Below, piece by piece: positions 46,616 to 55,369 of a stretch of 64,000 bases of DNA. Source of the DNA: Seramator thermalis (GTDB lineage: Bacteria; Bacteroidota; Bacteroidia; Bacteroidales; Dysgonomonadaceae); contig NZ_RXHS01000015.1 in the NCBI RefSeq assembly GCF_004138125.1, positions 1-64,000 of the forward strand, read 5' to 3'. A model generated the notes under the pieces. That model did no database searches and had not been told where the DNA came from. It saw only the letters and a program-made list of their open reading frames with translations. How positions within the stretch are numbered: position 1 is the stretch's first letter; every line of letters starts with the position of its first letter. The position numbers and the translations under genes were made by a program.

Positions 46616-46792
46616 TTACGGGCAAAGACTTTCCAGCGCGTTTACGGTATTAATAACATCTTCCATTGTTTCACATCCTCCTACGTTATAAGTTGCTCCA
46701 CAAGAAGTTGTAACATAAAAAGCATTCGCAGCAAAAGCAATAAATGATAATGCTGCAATCAGAATCGTTTTCTTTATATTAAACTTTTTCAT
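46616..46792 (-). CDS. Small secreted Cys-containing peptide, NVEALA-like
   Basis: A 58-codon gene encodes a Sec-type signal (KKTILIAALSFIAFAANA) and a mature peptide of about 34 residues with Cys31, Cys40 and Cys57 (TTSCGATYNVGGCETMEDV, NALESLCP). Size and arrangement resemble NVEALA-type peptides of Bacteroidota, though the NVEALA motif itself is not evident. It is the first gene of a peptide-GLPGLI-receptor unit and is followed by a strong hairpin, so it is likely the most abundant product. Confidence 0.7.
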   Translation of the reverse strand: MKKFNIKKTILIAALSFIAFAANAFYVTTSCGATYNVGGCETMEDVINTVNALESLCP

Positions 46793-46861
46793 ACAATATA
46801 TGATATTATATTTTAAACATAATGAAATATTACAGTTTATTTTCTATACAGCTTAAAACTG

Positions 46862-47131
46862 CACCGCCATATTCGCTACTTTTTTACTTTCCGGCGGCTT
46901 CCGGTAAGATCCGTTATACCCAAACCCGTGGGCGTTTGAAATTACCGTGTTTTTGTTATCTTTGCAGCGCCTCTCAGTCCCTTCCGGGTTCTTCCGTCAA
47001 CCGACGGAAGTGAAGTTTCGATTCTGATGGATGGACTTGCTCCTTGCAAGGGAGGCTTCCACTCTTCCCCTCTCGTGTCCCCGGCACCGAGAGGGGAGAT
47101 GTGGATTACGGCACTGACTGCTTTCTTTCCT
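46862..47131 (+). repeat. Hairpin-bearing leader repeat, copy 1
   Basis: This element is repeated at 54755-55002 and, shortened, at 58262-58360. On the plus strand it has a TTTG (46935-46938), an 18-bp spacer and TATCTTTG (46957-46964), a good Bacteroidota promoter. Two hairpins follow: CTTCCGTC/GACGGAAG (46991-47010) and CCCCTCTCG/CGAGAGGGG (47067-47096). On the minus strand it sits just upstream of the Cys peptide gene. Compared with copy 2 it carries about 28 extra bp near 46914-46940. Confidence 0.75.
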
Positions 47132-47173
47132 TTTGGTTTCTATATTATTCTATTTAAAGACTCGCATACAGTC

Positions 47174-47551
47174 CTATTTTTCAAGCAATCCGTCATAAGT
47201 TCCGTTTTCCAACATAATGCACAAGGCATAACTGCCGGCAGGCAATATTGATAGGTCGAACATGCATGCACCCGAATTGTCTATTTGAAACGATTGTTGC
47301 ACAGACCCTCCTTGTCCTGTGACCTCAACCCATGCTATTCCCGAATAATTTTCGATTTCGATCGTCAAAAAACTATCGTCGACAAAGGCATTAACTATTG
47401 AAGCGGTGGCAGATCGCGTGCCTCCGGTTCTTTTCTCAAGTTCTATTTTGTGATTGGTGCTTGCCATGCTCCCGCCATCCAAGATAACAAATGAGCACAG
47501 TCCCGAAACGACGATAATAGAAAATGCGGTTAAAATAAAGTTTCGTTTCAT
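47174..47551 (-). CDS. DUF3244-type secreted protein
   Basis: The 125-residue product has a signal peptide (FSIIVVSGLCSFVIL) and a small beta-sandwich-like domain (LTIEIENYSGIAWVEVTGQG, AGSYALCIMLENGTYDGLLE) of the DUF3244 type, which is of unknown function. It follows the HlyD gene after 223 bp and has its own promoter. Position at the end of the exporter unit suggests a link with peptide export or host-surface roles, but nothing in the sequence proves it. Confidence 0.7.
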   Translation of the reverse strand: MKRNFILTAFSIIVVSGLCSFVILDGGSMASTNHKIELEKRTGGTRSATASIVNAFVDDSFLTIEIENYSGIAWVEVTGQGGSVQQSFQIDNSGACMFDLSILPAGSYALCIMLENGTYDGLLEK

Positions 47552-47580
47552 GCCATTCCTTTTTATTTGTTTTTCTCAAA

Positions 47581-47611
47581 CAAAGTAAAAGTAATTTCTG
47601 ATGCGCGTCAA
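47581..47611 (-). promoter_or_regulatory. Promoter of the DUF3244 gene
   Basis: On the minus strand TTG (47611-47609), a 20-bp spacer and TTACTTTG (47588-47581) resemble the Bacteroidota -33/-7 arrangement, about 30 bp before the DUF3244 start codon. Confidence 0.5.
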
Positions 47612-47774
47612 TACCTCGCAACAATTTTTACCTGTTTTGAGCCTTAAAACACTTAATATGTGCGCAGTAACCAAATCTATTTTTACCTCGAAAAGTGCCG
47701 AAAAAGCTATTTGAAAAGCGATATCAGGTTGTCGAAATGATCAAAAGAAGACTGACATTATCTATTTTTTCGTT

Positions 47775-48422
47775 TTATCTCCATCCGACCGATTGCAGGA
47801 ATTTGGTCACCAGCGGCACATCCGACAAAACGATTTTTCCTTGCAGTTCACTTTCGGGGATAAGTTTTTCCCATCGTGTTTTTTCATCAAAGGCGATACG
47901 GATTTTTCTCAAAGATGGATTGGATGAAAGAGGCAGCGGCCGAATTTCCGATACTCGACCCTGCATACTTCCCGCAACGGCATCGTCGATCAATACCTTA
48001 TCCCCTTCCTCTATTTTCGCCAAAGAAACGGCTGCAATTTCTGCTGTTCCATAAACCCGTGCCTGTTCCGGCAGGACGACAAAAAGCGTATCGCCCCTTT
48101 CTACATAATCATCGTTCTTTGCGTTCAGAATGATTTCTCCTCTGAACGCTTTCTCTGAATTTGTATTGACGGAATCAGACCATTCTTTTATCGAAACAAA
48201 CGTATTTTTGTCCGCCCGAACATATTCGGCTTGCGGAATCACTTTCACCCGGATGCGAACGGGGATTGTTTCCCGGTAAGGAATAAAAGTCGCAATCAAG
48301 AATAGAACCAACAGCGCTAACCCGATCATTAGCGTACCGTAGCGTATCCATACGGAAGGAATCTGTCCGATGATGTTCCTCACTTTCTCGCTGCGAAGCT
48401 CGATATTTTTCTTTTCTTCCAT
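47775..48422 (-). CDS. HlyD-family export adaptor, short form
   Basis: The 215-residue product carries the N-terminal segment IELRSEKVRNIIGQIP, characteristic of Bacteroidota bacteriocin-export HlyD proteins, one membrane helix (about 27-48) and a beta-rich part with a barrel-like end (FDEKTRWEKLIPESELQGKI). The lipoyl halves and the long coiled-coil hairpin of full HlyD proteins (about 400 residues) are missing or very short. ATG 48422 is chosen; it follows the exporter stop by 5 bp, so the two are coupled. It should bridge the inner-membrane exporter and an outer-membrane channel. Confidence 0.78.
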   Translation of the reverse strand: MEEKKNIELRSEKVRNIIGQIPSVWIRYGTLMIGLALLVLFLIATFIPYRETIPVRIRVKVIPQAEYVRADKNTFVSIKEWSDSVNTNSEKAFRGEIILNAKNDDYVERGDTLFVVLPEQARVYGTAEIAAVSLAKIEEGDKVLIDDAVAGSMQGRVSEIRPLPLSSNPSLRKIRIAFDEKTRWEKLIPESELQGKIVLSDVPLVTKFLQSVGWR

Positions 48423-48427
48423 CACGA

Positions 48428-50629
48428 TCAATTTCCCAGTTCAAGTTGATTTCTCACCAATTCGTAATACTTGCCTTTCCCCCTTGTCAGGTCGGTATGC
48501 GAACCGGTCTCGACAATTCTTCCGCCGTCGAGCACAACAATTTGATCGGCATTTTTTACTGTGCTTAATCGATGAGCCACCACAACAACCGTTTTTCCTT
48601 CATAAAAATCGGAAAGATTTTCTACGATGGCTTTTTCGTTGTTGGCATCCAACGAATTGGTTGCCTCGTCGAGAAGGACAATTCGCGGATTCTTATACAC
48701 AACGCGCGCAATGAGGATGCGTTGTCGTTGTCCCTGACTGATACCCTGTCCGTCCTGACCGATCTTCGTGTTGTATCCCAACGGAAGCTCCTCGATATAC
48801 TCCGCAATATTGGCTACACGGGCAGCATGGCGCAACTGTTTCAGATCGATTTCATCGTCCGATACGGCAATGTTGCGGGCAATCGTGTCCGAAAACAGAT
48901 ATCCTTCCTGCATTACCGCACCACACTGACTGCGCCACCACGACAAGCTGAACTCCGATAAATTTTCCTTCCCCACATAAATATTCCCTTCGTTGGGATT
49001 ATAGAAACCGAGTAACAATTTTATCAACGTGGTTTTTCCGCTGCCGCTGGCTCCCACAATTGCCGTTACCTTGTTCTGAGGAATCGTCAGATTGATGTTG
49101 TTCAGCACGTAGTCAGGTCGCGCTCCATCGTATTTGAAACAAAGATCTTGGATCCGTATCCCGCAATCGCCGTCCGAAAGCGTCGCTATATGGCGGTTTT
49201 CGTCTTCTTCGTTCTGTTGGGTATGGATTTCGTTCATGCGGTCGAGGCTGATGCTCACATCCTGCCATTGATAGATAAAACCCATAAGCTGTTCCACCGG
49301 ACTGTTCAATTGTCCGATGATATACTGAACGGACAACATCATGCCCAAAGTCAGATTGCCGTTGATTACGGCCGTAGCAGCGAGGACGGTTACCAGCATA
49401 TTTTTCAGCTCGTTGATGAAGATGCCGCCTGCTTCCTGGTTTTGCCGGAGATTGAGCGATTGCATGTTTACGTCGAACAGGTCGGCCTGCACATCTTCCC
49501 ATTCCCAGCGTTTGCGCTGTTCGCAGCCTTGCAGTTTGATTTCCTGCATGCCGGTAATCAGTTGATATACCACATTGCGGTTGAGACCTTGCTGCTCGAA
49601 CATCTTATAATCCAACACACGTCTTTTTTTCAGAAAGATCATGATCCATGCGCCATAGAGGATGCTGCCGACAATAAATACGAGGAAGATGGGAACGTTG
49701 TAGATAAACAGGACAATGGAGAAGATAATGAAGGTGAATACCGAAAAAATAACGGAAATCGTCTGGTTGGTCAGGAAATTTTCGATGCGACGATGGTCTT
49801 CGATACGTTGCAGCAAATCGCCCGTAAGTTTGGTGTCGAAAAATTTCATCGGCAGTTTCATCAGCTTGATGAAGAAATCGGATATGAGCGAAACATTGAT
49901 GCGGGTGCTGATGTGCAGCAGAATTTTGCGCCGGATGAAATCGATCGCCGTGCGGCTGAACAACAGCATCATCTCGGCAAGGAGCACCAGCCAGATAAAA
50001 TGAATATCTTTGCCGCTGATGCCGGTGTCCACGATGGCCTGTGTGAGAAACGGGAAAATAAGCTGCAGGATGCTGCCGATGAACAATCCCAATATCAACT
50101 GCCCGAAAAAACGCTTGTATTTCAACAGGTAACTACCGAGAAATTTTACGCGGTTTTTCGAGCGTAGTTGATCGCCTTCCTGTTCATAGAACAATTGGGT
50201 CGGTTCCAAAAGCAAAGCCACCCCTTTTTCTTCGCCACCCGTTTGTGTGCTGACCCAGTGGTCGCAGAACTCTTCCTGGGTATAGGTGATCAATCCTTTT
50301 CCGGGATCGGCAACATATACTTCATACCCTTTCCTTTTTTTCTTGATATCGTAAACCACCACAAAGTGATCCTGATTCCAATGCACGATGCAGGGCAGTA
50401 ATGCCTTCCCTGCCAGTTTATCGAATGTGAGCCTTCCGCCGACCGTATGAAAGCCGATTTTCTCCGCTGCTTTGCTAATCCCCAACATCGACACGCCTTC
50501 CCGCCCGATAAAACAGTTGTCGCGCAAATGCTCCAATGCGTATTGCTTGCCGTAATGCTCTGCAATCATGCAGAGGCATGCCGGACCGCAGTCCATCGCG
50601 TCAGGTTGTTTGGTGAATGGGAAGGACAT
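48428..50629 (-). CDS. C39 peptidase-containing ABC exporter (double-glycine peptide transporter)
   Basis: The 733-residue protein cleaves double-glycine leaders and exports the peptide. The C39 domain (1-140) has Gln8, Cys14 (MDCGPAC), His88 (NQDHFVVV) and Asp108 (VADPGKG). The membrane domain (about 165-440) has six helices. The ATPase (about 480-733) has Walker A GASGSGKTT, signature ISQGQRQRI, Walker B IVLLDEAT and the H-loop AHRLST. It is the only complete C39 gene in the window. A barrel gene ends 12 bp upstream and HlyD follows. Confidence 0.95.
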   Translation of the reverse strand: MSFPFTKQPDAMDCGPACLCMIAEHYGKQYALEHLRDNCFIGREGVSMLGISKAAEKIGFHTVGGRLTFDKLAGKALLPCIVHWNQDHFVVVYDIKKKRKGYEVYVADPGKGLITYTQEEFCDHWVSTQTGGEEKGVALLLEPTQLFYEQEGDQLRSKNRVKFLGSYLLKYKRFFGQLILGLFIGSILQLIFPFLTQAIVDTGISGKDIHFIWLVLLAEMMLLFSRTAIDFIRRKILLHISTRINVSLISDFFIKLMKLPMKFFDTKLTGDLLQRIEDHRRIENFLTNQTISVIFSVFTFIIFSIVLFIYNVPIFLVFIVGSILYGAWIMIFLKKRRVLDYKMFEQQGLNRNVVYQLITGMQEIKLQGCEQRKRWEWEDVQADLFDVNMQSLNLRQNQEAGGIFINELKNMLVTVLAATAVINGNLTLGMMLSVQYIIGQLNSPVEQLMGFIYQWQDVSISLDRMNEIHTQQNEEDENRHIATLSDGDCGIRIQDLCFKYDGARPDYVLNNINLTIPQNKVTAIVGASGSGKTTLIKLLLGFYNPNEGNIYVGKENLSEFSLSWWRSQCGAVMQEGYLFSDTIARNIAVSDDEIDLKQLRHAARVANIAEYIEELPLGYNTKIGQDGQGISQGQRQRILIARVVYKNPRIVLLDEATNSLDANNEKAIVENLSDFYEGKTVVVVAHRLSTVKNADQIVVLDGGRIVETGSHTDLTRGKGKYYELVRNQLELGN

Positions 50630-50641
50630 TATAAAATAAAT

Positions 50642-52942
50642 TTATTTCAAGCGATTTATTTCATCGCTTGCTTGTTGACCTTTGTATCTATTTTTCGTTG
50701 AATTGAAATTGTATGTTATTGTAATATAAGCAAGGCGTGAATGAATTGTTCTATCGTATTCCATACCGATATTACCATAATTCACATTCCATTTATCGCG
50801 ATTTGTCTTAAATATATCATTAGCAGCCAGCATTACATTCATTTCCTTATTAAAAAACTGTTTGGATAATTTAAGATTGACACCCCATGATGGTTCTAAA
50901 TATATAACTCCACTATGTCCGCTTGACTGATAATTTGCATCTAAACGAAAAGTCCAATCTGCAGGAAATAAGAAGGTATTATTCCATTTTGCCATAAAAA
51001 TGGGAGAGGAATAATTTTGAGGAATATTTTCAAAATGTAACCATTGTTTCATCCCCGTAACTTCAAATCTCGGTTTCCAAAGTCCCACAGTGGGAGCAAA
51101 CGAAATACCAATATTGGCTTCTTTGCTTGTAGACACATTTTCGTTTTTCAATAAAATAATCGATTTATCTTGAAACTGTGAAAAAACCAGTTGTATATCA
51201 TTCCTATTAAATGAATAGCTTGCCATTGTCTGCAAATCTTTCCATGAAAACATCGCGGTAATATTACTGGAAATCTCCGGCAACAAATATGGATTACCTG
51301 CTTCATAAATGAAAGGTGATGAATACTGAACATTGCTCCTCAACTGTGAATAAGTCGGATATTTAATTTTACGCTCATATCCAAGCATACCTTGAAAATT
51401 GTCATTTACATAAGAAAGCGAAAGGTTTGGGAAAAATTTACTGTAACTTTTTGATTGTTCTTTGTTCAACACTTCATTTTCAAAATAATTAAAACGAATA
51501 TTTTCGGCACGTACACCTACATTCATTTCATACTTTCCCTTTTGTATTTGATAGGTAGCAAATATGGCACTTCGGTTCTGTTTTAATTCATCGTTGGTAT
51601 TTGTTATGCCCAATTCAGGTTTATTGATGAAATATTTTTGAATGATACGGGTATGAGAATATTCTGAACCCATGGATAAAATTCCGGCCGGAAAACTGTA
51701 AGACAATATTCCTTTGACTGCAAATAATGAATAGTTACGAAGATTTTCATTGTGGATGATATCTTCGGGATTTTCCACAAGGTAAGAATCTTGCAGGTTT
51801 TTTTCGTCACCTTTTAAATAGTCCATATTTATATTAAGCGATAAGTTATCGCTTAATGAACCATCAAAATAACCATTAACTTGATGTGTATTCGGATGAC
51901 GAGTTACATGTGTGTTTTGAGCTATTTGTTCTGTCCCGAATGATTGAATATTTTCAATTTTATTATAAGCATTGCCGCTATAATTGTTATTTTTATACGT
52001 ATATCTCAATCCGGTCGAAATATTTTTATTGGGGTTGAAGGTGATTCCCACCATAGGATTGGTTATGATTGTTTTTCCATCTTCATTCTCTATAGTAATT
52101 TGTTCACTTCTGCCCTCTGTTTCACTTATAAATTGATCAGATAAAAAATTAGAGCTATATTTGTCATGTACATAATCTAATGAACCAAAAACATCAAAAC
52201 TTCCTTTTCGGTAGTTGAGTGAAAGGTATTCGTTGCCGAAAAAAACGTTTGAATATCCTTCTTTCATATAAATCATGCCGCTTATTCCTTCTCCAGCAGT
52301 TTTTTCCAAAGTAATTTTAATCACTGATTTTGCGGTAGCATCGTATTGAGCTCCTGGAGCGGTTATTATTTGAATGAATTTAATGTCTTTTGGCGAAAGC
52401 TGATTCAATTCATTTTCATCTCTTATCAATCTGTTATTAATATATATAAGAGGTTTACCCTTACCCAATATGGTAAAATTTTCATCTTTAACTGCAACAA
52501 AAGGTAATTGCGCAATTACTTCTTTACTTGTGGTAAGTGTTTCAAGAACAGTATTTTTTACGTCAACTCTAATCGCACCGTTTTCCATTTTTAAAATTTT
52601 TCTTCTGCCGGAAACTGTTACTTCATCCAACCACGTAGCTGATGGGTGCAATATAACCGTCTGCATCTGTTTCGTTTTCATGCTTTGGGGCTCATAGCCG
52701 ATCATTGAAACCCGTAAAAATGTGTCATCAATCCGGTCTGAAAAGATCAAGAAACTACCTAAACTATCCGTGACCGATCCGGCAATCAGTGAAGAATCGG
52801 GCAACGTATATAATGCTACGTTGGCCAATTCAATTGGAATATTATTCTCATCGATCACCTTCCCTTTTATCGTATTTTGAGCATATAAATCTGAATAACA
52901 AGCAAATGCTAATATTAATAGAGAAGTGTATAAATGTTTCAT
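50642..52942 (-). CDS. Outer-membrane barrel receptor, OMP_b-brl_3 type
   Basis: The 766-residue protein has a signal peptide, a carboxypeptidase-regulatory-like domain (about 22-95: TIKGKVIDENNIPIELANVA), a plug-like domain (about 125-215: NRLIRDENELNQLSPKDIKF) and an OMP_b-brl_3-type barrel. It lies between the radical SAM gene (15 bp upstream) and the C39 exporter (12 bp downstream), a single operon. It may form the outer-membrane route for the exported peptide or a receptor for it. Confidence 0.83.
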   Translation of the reverse strand: MKHLYTSLLILAFACYSDLYAQNTIKGKVIDENNIPIELANVALYTLPDSSLIAGSVTDSLGSFLIFSDRIDDTFLRVSMIGYEPQSMKTKQMQTVILHPSATWLDEVTVSGRRKILKMENGAIRVDVKNTVLETLTTSKEVIAQLPFVAVKDENFTILGKGKPLIYINNRLIRDENELNQLSPKDIKFIQIITAPGAQYDATAKSVIKITLEKTAGEGISGMIYMKEGYSNVFFGNEYLSLNYRKGSFDVFGSLDYVHDKYSSNFLSDQFISETEGRSEQITIENEDGKTIITNPMVGITFNPNKNISTGLRYTYKNNNYSGNAYNKIENIQSFGTEQIAQNTHVTRHPNTHQVNGYFDGSLSDNLSLNINMDYLKGDEKNLQDSYLVENPEDIIHNENLRNYSLFAVKGILSYSFPAGILSMGSEYSHTRIIQKYFINKPELGITNTNDELKQNRSAIFATYQIQKGKYEMNVGVRAENIRFNYFENEVLNKEQSKSYSKFFPNLSLSYVNDNFQGMLGYERKIKYPTYSQLRSNVQYSSPFIYEAGNPYLLPEISSNITAMFSWKDLQTMASYSFNRNDIQLVFSQFQDKSIILLKNENVSTSKEANIGISFAPTVGLWKPRFEVTGMKQWLHFENIPQNYSSPIFMAKWNNTFLFPADWTFRLDANYQSSGHSGVIYLEPSWGVNLKLSKQFFNKEMNVMLAANDIFKTNRDKWNVNYGNIGMEYDRTIHSRLAYITITYNFNSTKNRYKGQQASDEINRLK

Positions 52943-52957
52943 TGTTATACTTTGAAA

Positions 52958-54424
52958 TTATTCCATAGAAATATCTTTTAAAATCGGGGGAGCCAAAGGA
53001 CAAAATGGATCAGGGAAATCCCAATTGTTAGTGCCGTAAGCCAAAATTACATCTCTCCAACAAACATGTTTATATGAATGACAATCTTTGAAATCCTTGC
53101 ATATACTGCAAGGACTATCTTTTGATATATCTGATTGATTTAAATAAAAGAGCGAATGAGCTTTAGGCGAATTCCATATTTCTTCGATACTATTTAAATT
53201 TAAATCCCCTATAATGAAATGAGGATGCCAATATAATTCTTCACAAATTGTTACTTTTCCATCTGGTAAAATATACATTGAACTAACATTTCCTGAACAA
53301 GAAACGCGGCTATTGAAAATTCTACTTTTCTTTTCTTGATCTATTTTATTGTGATTTTTCACGATTTTGGGAATGTGAATTTTAAAAGAATCCATGCTCT
53401 TTGATAGATTTTCCAAATATGAAGCTATTTTTATAACATTCTCCTTTGAAGGTTTATAATAAGAATAATCATAAGGTAAATACATAGAACATTTTGCTGA
53501 ATCAACGAACCATTCTTGAAGAAATTTTCTATTAATTATGTGATCTTCAATAGATTTAATATCTTCAACAGTATCATTATACAAATTTAGTACAGTATGA
53601 ATTATATAGTTAACTTCATATTTTTCTAAAAGTTCTATGAAAGATATAATGTCATCTTTATATTGTTCTCCTTTTACATGTAGGATGCTTTGGATATTTT
53701 TAGGAATGAGAGTATCTAAAGAAATTTGCAAAGGTATTTTGTCGTCTAAAATTTCTTTAAGTTTACATACATCTTTTTCCTTTAGTGGATATTTTGTTGA
53801 TAAGCAAGGATTATAGCCATAAGATTTTAATTTCTCCAATATAATTTCCCATTCTTTATACTGAAAAATATCTCCGCCCATTAGTTTGAAACTTACCGCT
53901 CCCAAATTATATGCTTCATCAATAATATTACAAATTTTTTCAGGGGACATTTTATAATTTAAATGTCCATGTCTATCAGCATAACAATACATGCAATCAG
54001 TATAACATTTCATTGTGATATTACAAATGATATCAGCCGGGGCTTTTAATCTTGATAATTTTAAATTTAAATTAGAACACTGAAAATCATCAGGATTGTA
54101 TTTACGTCTTTCCATCCCTGACTTATATTCGATCAAAAAGTCTTTAGGGAATATCGATCCAAATCCTTTTATTATTTTTTTATTTTCAATAAGAGGAAGT
54201 ATTATATTCATAATTTCTTTTTCGCCAATTCCTAAATAGTTTGAAGCTTTTACAACTGCCTCTTTAATAGGACATCCATCAACAAAACATAAAATCATCG
54301 CGTAGATAGGATGCAAAACGCAAATCAATGTTGGAGAAACAGGATCAGGTTTCATTAAAAGGACAATCTTGTCCAACTCATTCCTTAGAATATATCTAGG
54401 ATTGATAATATATTGCTTTTCCAT
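52958..54424 (-). CDS. Radical SAM/SPASM peptide maturase
   Basis: The 488-residue enzyme has an N-terminal region (about 1-115) that could be an RRE-like leader-binding domain. The radical SAM motif is C140-x3-C144-x2-C147 (CYTDCMYC), with a glycine-rich KLMGGDIF. A C-terminal SPASM region has Cys376, 394, 439, 442, 448, 455 and 475, enough for auxiliary clusters. Such enzymes install thioether or C-C links in RiPP precursors. The precursor gene lies 61 bp upstream. ATG 54424 is preferred over 54451, which lies in the terminator hairpin. Confidence 0.9.
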   Translation of the reverse strand: MEKQYIINPRYILRNELDKIVLLMKPDPVSPTLICVLHPIYAMILCFVDGCPIKEAVVKASNYLGIGEKEIMNIILPLIENKKIIKGFGSIFPKDFLIEYKSGMERRKYNPDDFQCSNLNLKLSRLKAPADIICNITMKCYTDCMYCYADRHGHLNYKMSPEKICNIIDEAYNLGAVSFKLMGGDIFQYKEWEIILEKLKSYGYNPCLSTKYPLKEKDVCKLKEILDDKIPLQISLDTLIPKNIQSILHVKGEQYKDDIISFIELLEKYEVNYIIHTVLNLYNDTVEDIKSIEDHIINRKFLQEWFVDSAKCSMYLPYDYSYYKPSKENVIKIASYLENLSKSMDSFKIHIPKIVKNHNKIDQEKKSRIFNSRVSCSGNVSSMYILPDGKVTICEELYWHPHFIIGDLNLNSIEEIWNSPKAHSLFYLNQSDISKDSPCSICKDFKDCHSYKHVCWRDVILAYGTNNWDFPDPFCPLAPPILKDISME

Positions 54425-54429
54425 AAAAA

Positions 54430-54464
54430 AATATTTAAAAGTAACGGACAATATATCCGTTACT
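54430..54464 (-). terminator. Attenuating terminator between precursor and radical SAM gene
   Basis: On the minus strand AGTAACGGA and TCCGTTACT form a perfect 9-bp stem with a 7-nt loop (arms 54456-54464 and 54440-54448), followed by TTTAAATATTTTTTT. It sits between the precursor stop and the maturase start, so it should allow high precursor and low enzyme expression. Confidence 0.85.
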
Positions 54465-54485
54465 CACAATTAAAAATATCTCAAT

Positions 54486-54656
54486 TTAATCAACTTCTCG
54501 AGAAGCACTACCTCCTCCTAAAGCTAGCTGACAACATGATGCACATTTTTCTTCACTAAGTTGATCAGTCACTCCTCCTTTAATTTCTTCGAGTTGGAAT
54601 TCCTTAATCACTTCTAAGTCTTTTATAAAATCTTTGTTTTTAATATTTTCTTTCAT
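54486..54656 (-). CDS. RiPP precursor peptide with double-glycine leader and C-x2-C-C core
   Basis: The 56-residue peptide has a charged leader ending FQLEEIKGG (Gly27-Gly28), matching the GG-leader precursors of Bacteroidales and the specificity of C39 peptidases. The predicted 28-residue core carries Cys38, Cys41 and Cys42 (EEKCASCCQLALGGGSAS). The start at 54656 is chosen because the longer frame from 54722 adds a basic stretch atypical of leaders. It is followed by a terminator and then a radical SAM/SPASM enzyme, barrel, C39 exporter and HlyD. Confidence 0.8.
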   Translation of the reverse strand: MKENIKNKDFIKDLEVIKEFQLEEIKGGVTDQLSEEKCASCCQLALGGGSASREVD

Positions 54657-54754
54657 AATTATATTTATTAGAACATTTTCTACTCGTCTCGCTTTTCGAA
54701 TCCGCGTCCATTGTTCTTTCATACAGCAACCCGATGATCGGTTTCGGGGGAAAT

Positions 54755-55002
54755 TACTGCACCATCCTACCGGCTACTTTTCTTCACTTTCGGTGGCATC
54801 CGGTAAACAATTACCGTGTTTTTGTTATCTTTGCAGCGCCTCTCAGTCCCTTCCGGGTTCTTCCGTCAACCGACGGAAGTGAAGTTTCAATTCTGATGGA
54901 TGGGCTTGCTCCTTGCAAGGGAGGCTTCCACTCTCCCTCTCTCGTGTCCTCGGGCACCGAGAGGAGGGACGTGGATTTCGGCACTGACTGCTTTCTTTTT
55001 CT
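54755..55002 (+). repeat. Hairpin-bearing leader repeat, copy 2
   Basis: It matches copy 1 (46862-47131) over most of its length. TATCTTTG is kept (54826-54833) but the -33 TTTG is not. The first hairpin CTTCCGTC/GACGGAAG is perfect; the second keeps CTCTCG/CGAGAG with changes on both arms. On the minus strand it ends about 100 bp upstream of the C-x2-C-C precursor gene. Confidence 0.75.
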
Positions 55003-55072
55003 TAATTATTCCGTTTTTAATATTTCGGTTATTCTTACATAAAAATCGTTATTCAACGTTCTGTTAGGATGA

Positions 55073-55267
55073 TCACAGCGTCTTGATTTCCACGATTCGT
55101 CCACCGCTGTCTCTCCTTACCCAAACCGGCCTTCCGTCGATATAAATAAGTTCCCATTCCTCTTCATCGGCGTTCGCAGTCCCACCTTGCAACGCAGCCA
55201 TAGCTGTGTTTGTCATCAAATCCTGCTGCGGCTCAAACAGGTTGTCGGTGCATGTTGTCTTTTCCAT
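55073..55267 (-). CDS. Second double-glycine leader peptide
   Basis: The 64-residue peptide has a leader ending AALQGG (Gly28-Gly29) and a 35-residue acidic-then-basic core (ANADEEEWELIYIDGRPVWV, RRDSGGRIVEIKTL) without Cys. It fits a substrate of the C39 exporter. The single Cys6 is in the leader. ATG 55267 is chosen over 55303. A damaged copy lies at 61796-61991. A C39 fragment gene ends 81 bp upstream and a TCTAA repeat array lies in between. Confidence 0.7.
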   Translation of the reverse strand: MEKTTCTDNLFEPQQDLMTNTAMAALQGGTANADEEEWELIYIDGRPVWVRRDSGGRIVEIKTL

Positions 55268-55329
55268 ACGATTCGAAATTTTTTCAGGTTTATGTTGTGT
55301 CAAAATTGGGATGTTTTTCCGAGACAGTC

Positions 55330-55369
55330 TCTAACAAACGTCTAATATTTATCTAACCAATCTAACCAA
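55330..55369. promoter_or_regulatory. TCTAA direct-repeat array, candidate regulator site 1
   Basis: TCTAACAAA (55330), TCTAATATT (55341), TCTAACCAA (55352) and TCTAACCAA (55361) start at intervals of 11, 11 and 9 bp, close to one helical turn, as in direct-repeat sites of OmpR-type regulators. The array lies 63 bp upstream of the double-glycine peptide start. An identical arrangement precedes the two-component genes. Confidence 0.55.

Noticed and set aside
46991-47096. Short ORF (MDGLAPCKGGFHS) in the leader repeats as a conserved small protein
   Set aside because: Frames diverge after about 13 codons between copies, which argues for RNA or DNA structure rather than coding.
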